Below, piece by piece: positions 58,335 through 64,000 of a DNA stretch of 64,000 nucleotides; position 1 is the stretch's first letter; every line of letters starts with the position of its first letter. The position numbers and the translations under genes were made by a program. The DNA comes from Pseudoalteromonas sp. Z1A8 (GTDB lineage Bacteria > Pseudomonadota > Gammaproteobacteria > Enterobacterales > Alteromonadaceae): assembly GCF_011378855.1 (NCBI RefSeq), contig NZ_WTLB01000015.1:21988-85987 (forward strand), read 5' to 3'. The notes under the pieces are model-generated. The model worked only from the letters and a program-made list of their open reading frames with translations, did not search any database and was not told the origin of the DNA.

Positions 58335-59066
58335 CTAGTCATGCAGTTCATCATAAGGAGGGTATTCGTAATGAAACAATTCTATTGTCTGAATTACGGT
58401 TGCTAAAAATCCAAATATTTTAAGTGCCATTGATTTATCAACAATTAAAGCAATATGCCTACCATGTTGTAACCAATGGCGGTTTACATCTGTGGGTTCT
58501 TCAAACTTCTGAAAATCCACAGGTTTAAAGTAGTAATCTAAAAGTCCACTTACAGATTTCAAGGAAGCACTTAATTCTAAACCAAATTCTAGGGACTTGA
58601 ACTTATCTTTAATTACTCTTTGGTTATAGCGCACTCTCTCTTTAGCATTAGGGATGTCATCTTCATAATCGAATTGTGATAATGCAGACTCTATTAATGT
58701 AAAAGCTCCTGGTAAACAGGCTTCAAAAAAACCATTTTCATAAGCCTTAATAAGGCTTTTTAGTAAATTTAATTGAAAACCATAAAAAATACTTTGCTCT
58801 TTAAACACGTCAAAAATACCTGCTTCAAAACTATTAATGAAGCTGAGCAGCTCTTCATTTTTTAATAGTCCATTTTTATGATCTATGTATTTATATCTGT
58901 ATCCAGAGAAAGAAACAGTTTGTAAAAAAGGTAATCCAAAGTCTCGACTCAAAATATTCACACTTTTAACTAGATCATCTTGGTCTTCACATTCAACATA
59001 CTTTTGTGCACTTTTTATAGAGCTTTTTATACTTTCATAGTAATTTCGAACCTTCATCTCACTCAT
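58335..59066 (-). CDS. Uncharacterised protein with a HEPN-like RHxxxH motif
   Basis: 243 residues, almost wholly helical, no signal peptide. NRHWLQHGRH at 195-204 contains Arg196-His197-X3-His201, which fits the R-polar-X3-H motif of HEPN ribonucleases; upstream GAFTLIESALSQFDYED adds to the similarity with HEPN-type proteins often found in defence and toxin systems. No antitoxin or nucleotidyltransferase partner lies next to it. Family assignment is by motif only. Lower coding-signal quality than its neighbours suggests recent arrival. Confidence 0.6.
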   Translation of the reverse strand: MSEMKVRNYYESIKSSIKSAQKYVECEDQDDLVKSVNILSRDFGLPFLQTVSFSGYRYKYIDHKNGLLKNEELLSFINSFEAGIFDVFKEQSIFYGFQLNLLKSLIKAYENGFFEACLPGAFTLIESALSQFDYEDDIPNAKERVRYNQRVIKDKFKSLEFGLELSASLKSVSGLLDYYFKPVDFQKFEEPTDVNRHWLQHGRHIALIVDKSMALKIFGFLATVIQTIELFHYEYPPYDELHD

Positions 59067-59191
59067 AAGCTTATTTCCTTTTAGTTGATGTGGGATAAAT
59101 TAGGATATAGGAGCAGAACTAATTAAACAGAAAATAGGTGTTAGCTATATAGTTCAATGCTTTAGAATGACACAACAAAAACCTCGGTAAT

Positions 59192-59416
59192 TTACCGCTC
59201 GTCAATTAGATGCTCTCCCCCTTTGTGCTTGATTTCCGAGCCCCCTTGCTGATGTATGCTGGATGTTTCTCGAATATTTGCTATTTCATCCGGTGAGATA
59301 GCAAGGTCGTTAATATCATTTACTGAATGAGTACGTAACGTAAGCTTTCCTTGTGAATGCGCTTTAGCATCACTAAGAGTTGTAGTTAATTCTGAAAATA
59401 AATCACGTTTGCTCAT
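59192..59416 (-). pseudogene. Truncated HigA/NadS-type antitoxin (helix-turn-helix lost)
   Basis: 74 residues. The first half, MSKRDLFSELTTTLSDAKAH and KLTLRTHSVND up to DEIANIRE, matches the N-terminus of antitoxins of the HigA/NadS type. In the family this is followed by an XRE helix-turn-helix; here it is replaced by an unrelated, Gly- and Glu-rich tail (SSIHQQGGSEIKHKGG). A good AGGAG ribosome binding site remains. No toxin gene is present: only 66 bases separate it from the GNAT gene upstream. Confidence 0.55.
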
Positions 59417-59482
59417 TACATCATCTCCTAAAACTCTTTTTATTGCTTTTTTGTTCTTCTGTAAATGGTGAACGCATACAAC

Positions 59483-59938
59483 TCAAAGCGCTTTACTCAT
59501 AAACAAGCTATAAGGATCTAGCTCATAATCACCAAACGGCTCACACTCTTTAAAAGCAAATTGAGCATAAAGCTTTTGTGCGGGTAAAAATACCTCTGCG
59601 GTGCCGGTTTCTAAACTTAGTTTTTTGTAACCTCGCAAGGTTGATTGCTCAATAATATGGGTGAGCAACTTAGCAGCTATACCTTGGCGTAAATAGTTGC
59701 TTGAAGTGCGCATTGATTTAATTTCGCCATGCGTTGTATTTAGTGCTTTTAAAGCGCCAACACCCGCTAAATTATTATCAATCCATAAGCTATAAAAAGT
59801 TATGTCGGGCTGAGTGAGTTTACTTACATCAAGTGCATGCACGCTCTCGACGGGTGAGTGCTTTAGCATATCGTTATGATGCCCTTGTAGTAGCTTTATA
59901 ACGTGTGGGTTTGAAAGTTCACCTGTTCTAATATCCAT
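59483..59938 (-). CDS. GNAT-family N-acetyltransferase
   Basis: 151 residues with the GNAT fold: strand-rich N-terminal half, acetyl-CoA loop in NYLRQGIAAKLLTHIIEQS (the R/QxxGxG/A box), and the tail PAQKLYAQFAFKECEPFGDYELDPYS typical of YhbS/PA4866-like enzymes. It transfers an acetyl group from acetyl-CoA to an amine; the substrate cannot be named. The next downstream gene on the strand is the truncated antitoxin. Confidence 0.88.
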   Translation of the reverse strand: MDIRTGELSNPHVIKLLQGHHNDMLKHSPVESVHALDVSKLTQPDITFYSLWIDNNLAGVGALKALNTTHGEIKSMRTSSNYLRQGIAAKLLTHIIEQSTLRGYKKLSLETGTAEVFLPAQKLYAQFAFKECEPFGDYELDPYSLFMSKAL

Positions 59939-60017
59939 TTATACCTCGTTTAATCCTAGAATTTAATGCTTGAGGGCTTTAGGGCTTTAATTAAAACCCT
60001 AAAGTAAGGGGTTATAT

Positions 60018-60125
60018 TTAGGCTGCTAGCTCCCACACTATAAACGCTACTGCAAAACCTACTAAATACACTAGTCCTAACCACGTTAAGCTACGTAATA
60101 ACACGCTGTGTTTTATTGCTAAATC
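60018..60125 (-). pseudogene. 3'-end relict of an Nramp-type transporter gene
   Basis: Translated on the minus strand it gives AIKHSVLLRSLTWLGLVYL followed by VGFAVAFIVWELAA and a stop, almost the same as the C-terminus of the intact Nramp homologue at 61353-62588. DNA identity is clearly lower than protein identity, as most differences are synonymous. A TAG stops the frame at 60129-60131. Probably the remaining tail of a diverged second copy or of the ancestral locus. Confidence 0.85.
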
Positions 60126-60166
60126 AAACTAGACATCCACCTTAATTAAACAAACAAAGCTATCTC

Positions 60167-60196
60167 AATTAAGATAGGTGTTGTCTTAATTTTTTT
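60167..60196 (+). terminator. Orphan terminator-like hairpin
   Basis: AATTAAGA / TCTTAATT with a 9-base loop followed by seven T. No gene on the plus strand ends just before it, so it may be the relict end of a lost gene. Confidence 0.45.
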
Positions 60197-60228
60197 ACCT
60201 CGCGAGTAGTAAAAGAAAAAACCAAAAA

Positions 60229-60291
60229 CGCGGCTTAAAGCCGCGCCTACAAATATAACCCCAATCCTGTAGGCGCGAGTTTACCTCGCGA
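60229..60291. repeat. REPIN-like inverted pair of REP sequences
   Basis: Two REP-like units in inverted order, each with a GTAG foot and a GC-rich hairpin: on the minus strand GTAGGCGCGGCTTTAAGCCG (60250 down), on the plus strand GTAGGCGCGAGTTTACCTCG (60269 up). The pair resembles REPINs mobilised by RAYT (TnpA-REP) transposases. No RAYT gene is in the window. Confidence 0.8.
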
Positions 60292-60490
60292 ACATGCTTA
60301 ATAAAACATACTTAACAACAAAATTTAGGGTGGGTGTTTTGTTGGTGTCTTGTTTATTTTTGTTTTATGAGCGACCTGATAAAAAGCGGATCGTTACCCA
60401 AATCAGAGGGCGAGTATTTTTTTGTTCGCACTACTGAATAACTTATTTACACGTGGTTTTCAATTGTGAGTAAGGGTAATCTTTACCAAA

Positions 60491-60518
60491 TTGAACTTTT
60501 GATTAAAACCGTTATAAT
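60491..60518 (+). promoter_or_regulatory. Predicted sigma-70 promoter of the orphan gene at 60558
   Basis: TTGAAC (60491-60496), 16-base spacer, TATAAT (60513-60518). The start of transcription would be near 60525, inside the second unit of a 30-bp tandem repeat. Confidence 0.65.
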
Positions 60519-60555
60519 TCACGCACTTTTGATTAAAGCGGTTGTAATTCATCCA
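60496..60555 (+). repeat. 30-bp imperfect tandem repeat, two units
   Basis: Units 60496-60525 and 60526-60555 agree at 25 of 30 positions. The first contains the TATAAT box of the predicted promoter and the second the matching TGTAAT; the second ends two bases before the start codon of the next gene, which has no Shine-Dalgarno. Confidence 0.8.
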
Positions 60556-60557
60556 TT

Positions 60558-61337
60558 ATGAAAAATATTTTTATTGTTATTTTACTCATTTTAGCCGGTT
60601 TTTTTGGCTACAACTATTTCACTTCCAACTCGACAAAAGTTGTATTAGATAGCGCATCCGAAACTTCAACACAAAAACTTGCTAACAATTGGAATGATAT
60701 CACTCTTCCAGAAGAGATTGAAAATCATTCAAATATTGAAGCTTGTGATACAACAGAGGCAAACATTTGTTTTGGCTCAGGAAGTATATTTTACAAAGAA
60801 ACCAAAGATGTGACTGTAGCAAGCTTAGTATCAACTGCAGAAACATCGCGTTACGGTGTCCAGGTTAAAAAAACAGGTGAGCTGTTTGTGTTTTCTATAG
60901 AGAATGACATTTCTGACGACGAACTGGATTTTGGTAATATTGCTTGTTACAAATATGATGGTAGTGAAGAAGGCGTTACCGAAACGCGTGAATTAAAATT
61001 AGATATTTACGGTACAAAAGTAACAGGGACAAAGTTAGGTTACTCCCAATCAGTTGAATACAGCGTTGGGTATGAAGGTATTGTTGAAGGAGTACTAAAC
61101 AGCCTTGGAGGAAATACTGTAAATGCTATCACTACACTTACTATTGCAGATGGAGGGGAGATCCGCCAAGAAGAAATATACATTTTAGGCGAAAACTCAA
61201 TGACTGAAATGCGATATCGTTTAGTCGATGATTTTAAAAATAGTATTTTACGTATCGATAAGAGTATAAAAAAATCCGCAGAAGGTCAGATTTTCCCTAT
61301 TGAGTATAAATATAACAAAGTAGAGTGCCCGTTATAG
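60558..61337 (+). CDS. Uncharacterised membrane-anchored protein
   Basis: 259 residues, family not recognised. One N-terminal membrane anchor (about 3-20), then a soluble, acidic, probably periplasmic domain. Cysteines pair as CDTTEANIC (55-63 region) and later NIACYK and a C-terminal VECPL, suggesting disulphides. It contains beta-rich stretches (VKKTGELFVFSIEND, TLTIADGGEIRQEEIYIL). No usable ribosome binding site. It lies between two copies of an Nramp 3' end, so it was probably acquired. Confidence 0.7.
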   Translation: MKNIFIVILLILAGFFGYNYFTSNSTKVVLDSASETSTQKLANNWNDITLPEEIENHSNIEACDTTEANICFGSGSIFYKETKDVTVASLVSTAETSRYGVQVKKTGELFVFSIENDISDDELDFGNIACYKYDGSEEGVTETRELKLDIYGTKVTGTKLGYSQSVEYSVGYEGIVEGVLNSLGGNTVNAITTLTIADGGEIRQEEIYILGENSMTEMRYRLVDDFKNSILRIDKSIKKSAEGQIFPIEYKYNKVECPL

Positions 61338-61352
61338 GGCTTTGATCTTTAA

Positions 61353-62588
61353 TTAGGCTACCAACTTCCAAATTATAAAAGCTAAAGCAAAGCCTACTAA
61401 ATACACTAGCCCTAACCACGTTAAACTACGTAGTAACACGCTGTGCTTAATAGCTGGCTCTGATCGCACAAGGCTAAAGTTAAGCCATGCAAAAATAGGC
61501 GTTGTAACAAATGAAAGCGTCATCGCAAACGTAAGCATGGGGCCAAGGGCTGATTTAAAAAATAAAATAACCGCCATACCGGCAAGTGCTTGTAGTATTA
61601 GCCAAATATTTAAGCTGTGTTTTGATTGCTTAAAGCCAAGTAATTTATGCGATTCGTTTAAAGTACGCGCGTAACCATCTAGTACAGTTAATGTGGTGCC
61701 AAACATACATAAAAAAGCAATGGCTGATACAAGCGGCCTTGCCCACTCCCCTATTGTTAATGCGTACATATCAATAAGCTGCTTGGCAAACGCGACACCA
61801 CCGAGTTCTATACTGCTGGTTTGCCCGTATTGCACTAATACACCTAAGCTAAAAAATACTAATGCTAAGCCAGCTGTAAGCCAGTAACCTACATTAAAAT
61901 CGAATAAGCCTTGGCTTTTAGAAACTGTTTGCTGCGCTTGTTTTTCTTTTAGCCATAAAGAACTTAATGCAGATATTTCGATAGGCGCTGGCATCCACCC
62001 CATTAAAGCCACCATAAAACTCAGCATTGCAAGTTCGTACGGTGAAGGACCAACGTAGTCAGCAGGTGCCATTGGACCGTTACTAAATGCTATAGCAAGA
62101 GCAATTAATGTTGCAAGTGTAAGCAGCCCCATAATGCCTTTGGCAACGTTATCGAGCGCTTTAAAGTGCCCAAGTAGTAATATAACTAAACATACCCCTA
62201 GCAGCATCCAACAAAGTAAGGTTACTTCAATAACAATAGGTAGAGCGTAATGCAGTAAGCTTGCGGTAAGCAGTAATACGCCGGCGGTATTAACAACGGC
62301 GGCTACAATGTTTAAACCAATAAAGCTATAAAAGTAAAACGGACCTTTACTTTTATACCCCTCTACTAGGCTATTTTTAGTAGCGAGAGTGTATTCCATA
62401 CCAAAGCGAAAAAACGGGTACTTTAAAACATTAACAACGAGGATAAGCCAAAATAATTGCCAGCCAAATATTGCCCCAGCTTGTGTAGAGGCAACTAAGT
62501 GAGAACCTCCAATAGCGGCTGTTGCCATGAGAATCCCAGGGCCAAGCGCGTTCAGGCTTGATTTCCATTTCGATACTGCTTGGTTCAT
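61353..62588 (-). CDS. Nramp-family metal transporter homologue with altered metal site
   Basis: 411 residues, about 11 membrane segments. The first membrane segment aligns with Nramp without gaps (GPGILMATAAIGGSH) but has GGSH at 27-30 where canonical proteins have the metal-binding DPGN. The sixth segment has GWMPAPIEIS where MPH is usual. So the fold is Nramp but the substrate site is different; manganese or iron proton symport cannot be assumed. Downstream lies a REPIN-bearing insert and a relict of the same gene. Confidence 0.85.
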   Translation of the reverse strand: MNQAVSKWKSSLNALGPGILMATAAIGGSHLVASTQAGAIFGWQLFWLILVVNVLKYPFFRFGMEYTLATKNSLVEGYKSKGPFYFYSFIGLNIVAAVVNTAGVLLLTASLLHYALPIVIEVTLLCWMLLGVCLVILLLGHFKALDNVAKGIMGLLTLATLIALAIAFSNGPMAPADYVGPSPYELAMLSFMVALMGWMPAPIEISALSSLWLKEKQAQQTVSKSQGLFDFNVGYWLTAGLALVFFSLGVLVQYGQTSSIELGGVAFAKQLIDMYALTIGEWARPLVSAIAFLCMFGTTLTVLDGYARTLNESHKLLGFKQSKHSLNIWLILQALAGMAVILFFKSALGPMLTFAMTLSFVTTPIFAWLNFSLVRSEPAIKHSVLLRSLTWLGLVYLVGFALAFIIWKLVA

Positions 62589-62645
62589 TTACTGCTCAAA
62601 AATAGTGTGTGTGTGAGCCTCTAACTTACAGAAATTACAGGCAAT

Positions 62646-62671
62646 AAAAAAGAGCCAGGCGGCTCTTTTTT
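62646..62671 (-). terminator. Intrinsic terminator of hpf
   Basis: Perfect stem AAAAAAGAGCC / GGCTCTTTTTT with an AGGC loop, 22 bases past the hpf stop at 62693. Confidence 0.88.
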
Positions 62672-62692
62672 ACAATACTTTGTGACTAATTT

Positions 62693-63049
62693 TTATTTAA
62701 GATCCATCTCTTGGATGATCTCGTGTGCGATTTCAGGTGTCGTGCTTACAGGCTTTTCGTGTAGGTTAGCTTTTATTTGCCCTTTTCGATGTTTTAGTGC
62801 CGCATCGAGTTTTTTAGCTGCGCTTGCAATAGCTGGGTACATAACTTCGTTTTCCCCTTTTACCGATATGCGCGTGCCTTCGTAATTTGTGCTAATTTCA
62901 GCTTGGATCTTATGATGCTCTTTAGACAAAATAATATCGAGCGCAATAAGCGATGGGAAATGGCTCTCGATTTTTGAAAATTTTTCGTTGATGTGCTCTC
63001 TAATAGAGTCAGTAACTTCAACATGGTGACCAGAAAGATTAATTTTCAT
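62693..63049 (-). CDS. hpf: Short ribosome hibernation promoting factor
   Basis: 118 residues. MKINLSGHHVEVTDSIREHI opens the beta-alpha-beta fold of HPF/YfiA proteins; ISVKGENEVMYPAIASAAKKLDAALKHRK is the second conserved helix. It binds the 30S decoding region in stationary phase and helps form inactive 100S ribosomes. The C-terminus is short (about 20 residues beyond the core), so it is closer to short HPF than to YfiA/RaiA or long HPF. Confidence 0.9.
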   Translation of the reverse strand: MKINLSGHHVEVTDSIREHINEKFSKIESHFPSLIALDIILSKEHHKIQAEISTNYEGTRISVKGENEVMYPAIASAAKKLDAALKHRKGQIKANLHEKPVSTTPEIAHEIIQEMDLK

Positions 63050-63182
63050 AGGGTATCCTTTTATTTGTTACCTACAATTAGTATTGGGGGCTATTTTGAT
63101 TAACACAAGGAAAAAAGAGAGATATTTGAGGATTATTTACGGCTTTTGGTGATTTAAATCATGTGTTGCGCAAAGTTTATGC

Positions 63183-63205
63183 AAAGCCCACATTGCATGG
63201 GCTTT
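63183..63205 (-). terminator. Weak terminator-like stem after ppnP
   Basis: AAAGCCCA / TGGGCTTT with a 7-base loop, about 32 bases past the ppnP stop. The T tract is poor, so termination is uncertain. Confidence 0.5.
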
Positions 63206-63236
63206 CAGACGTCTACTTAACTTAAGCTCTGATTGA

Positions 63237-63551
63237 TTAATCTGTGTACGAACAACAGTAATCAGCAAAGTCAGATACTTTTACTTTAAAGCTTACGTTT
63301 GCATCTACATTAAACGATTCACCTGCATTAAATGTTTTCCACTCACTCGCGCCTGGTAATAAAATATCCCATTGGCCAGCTAAAAGCTCCATGCATTCTT
63401 TTTGGTTTGTATCAAAAACAAACTCACCTGGTTGCATAAAGCCTAACGTTTTCGCTTCGCCATCACCTAAAATAACGGTACGGCTTGATACTTTTCCGTC
63501 AAAATATACATTGGCTTTTTTTACTACACTTACGTTATCGAACTTTGGCAT
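63237..63551 (-). CDS. ppnP: Pyrimidine/purine nucleoside phosphorylase
   Basis: 104 residues, cupin fold (DUF1255). Motifs: [33 protein letters not shown] and [12 protein letters not shown], and [12 protein letters not shown]. It phosphorolyses several nucleosides to base and ribose 1-phosphate for salvage. Single-gene unit. Confidence 0.93.
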   Translation of the reverse strand: MPKFDNVSVVKKANVYFDGKVSSRTVILGDGEAKTLGFMQPGEFVFDTNQKECMELLAGQWDILLPGASEWKTFNAGESFNVDANVSFKVKVSDFADYCCSYTD

Positions 63552-64000
63552 TTTTAGCTCCTGCTATTAATTTAAGATTTTTATTTATGAATTTTATCGC
63601 ACTACCTTGCCTGATAGGTAAATAGCTTGCAAGAGAAGCATATTGAAAGTTACTCACTTAAAGTATTCAAAGCAGCCCTTTGGGTAGTATTAAATAAATT
63701 AGAAGCTGCCTTCCCACATGAGCAAACTCTTCGCCTACCACTCAAAATTATACCAACCTGCATAAATCTTTGATCAATTTAACGAATTAAATTGCACTAT
63801 AACGTCGTTAAAAGTTTTTTATTTAGAACAACTAGATATAAAAACTTTTGCCTAGTTCTAGCGTAATTTTCTTAACGTTTAATAGACCCCATATATAAGC
63901 AGATTGGTATTAAACTCCCTGTAGATACCATCTCTCATTTTAAGCTTCAAGGTCGTATTTAACTTTCTTGGAGCTTAAACGCTTCTTGGTTTTTTATTAC
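63552..64000. other. Window end, 449 bp without an assigned gene
   Basis: Holds the ppnP promoter region, a 49-codon open frame from a TTG at 63627 to a stop at 63773 (not called as a gene), the second subfamily B repeat and, at 63940-63978, a 12-bp inverted repeat TTAAGCTTCAAG / CTTGGAGCTTAA with one G-T pair. On the minus strand a frame is open from 64000 to a TAA at 63959, which could be the end of a gene outside the window. Confidence 0.5.
63750..63910. repeat. 161-bp hairpin-forming repeat, subfamily B, copy 2
   Basis: Almost identical to 47809-47969: same ends (ATACCAAC and ATTGGTAT), same length and orientation, only a handful of substitutions. It lies upstream of ppnP; the gene to the right is outside the window. 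Confidence 0.85.

Larger units (their letters stand above)
59939..60557. other. Intergenic accessory region, 619 bp
   Basis: No intact gene. It holds a weak stem-loop (59977-60004), an Nramp gene relict (60018-60125), an orphan terminator-like hairpin (60167-60196), a REPIN (60229-60291) and a tandem repeat with promoter boxes (60491-60555). It looks like the left edge of an inserted segment. Confidence 0.7.

Noticed and set aside
1..64000. CRISPR arrays, tRNA or rRNA genes
   Set aside because: No regularly spaced direct repeats, cloverleaf or rRNA-like sequences were noticed on either strand by reading; a tRNAscan-SE and minced run would settle it.

Overview
The window looks like chromosomal DNA of an AT-rich marine gammaproteobacterium of the order Alteromonadales, most likely Pseudoalteromonas. 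The grounds are the overall gene content and several conserved gene neighbourhoods: ftsB-ispD-ispF-truD-surE-pcm-yqaA-nlpD-rpoS, recA-pncC next to a divergent mutS, ygiF divergent from ygiM, and acs next to a DcaP-like porin. This is inference from protein families; no database was searched. I saw no tRNA, rRNA, CRISPR array, prophage or intact transposase gene.

Layout. 1-6.4 kb: end of a chemoreceptor gene, PBP1b (mrcB), the ammonium module glnK-amtB with a sigma-54-type promoter and NtrC-like sites, and a two-receiver diguanylate cyclase. 6.7-13.6 kb: a secreted S10 peptidase, a PhnD-like binding protein overlapping a hybrid histidine kinase, a START-domain protein and a CYTH-CHAD protein. 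14-18.9 kb: YgiM-like SH3 protein, a CNNM-like protein next to MgtE, a kinase-like protein and a MarR regulator. 19-20.7 kb: a Cache chemoreceptor. 21.2-32.9 kb: a complete pelABCDEFG exopolysaccharide operon in which every junction overlaps or nearly overlaps, with a c-di-GMP receptor (PelD). 33-35.5 kb: two uncharacterised genes. 35.7-43.3 kb: purU, a NarL-type regulator, acs, a porin and a TonB-dependent siderophore receptor. 43.6-54.4 kb: recA, pncC, mutS and the rpoS-nlpD-...-ftsB block. 54.4-58.3 kb: conserved proteins of unknown role and a MoxR/VWA pair. 58.3-61.3 kb is the most accessory-like part: a HEPN-like protein, a truncated antitoxin, a relict of an Nramp gene, a REPIN and an orphan gene. 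61.3-64 kb: an Nramp homologue with an altered metal site, HPF and PpnP.

Functionally the window links c-di-GMP production (REC-REC-GGEEF protein) with a c-di-GMP-gated Pel biofilm polysaccharide system, nitrogen control (GlnK/AmtB), acetate use (Acs with its likely regulator) and general stress (RpoS, RecA, HPF).

The least expected content is non-coding. One roughly 162-bp hairpin-forming repeat occurs four times, in two diverged subfamilies in opposite orientation, plus a 32-bp minimal palindrome; two copies begin on the last base of a stop codon. A second 265-bp repeat with terminal inverted repeats occurs twice, and three stem differences between its copies preserve base pairing on one strand. 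A REPIN-like inverted pair sits beside a duplicated and degraded Nramp 3' end.
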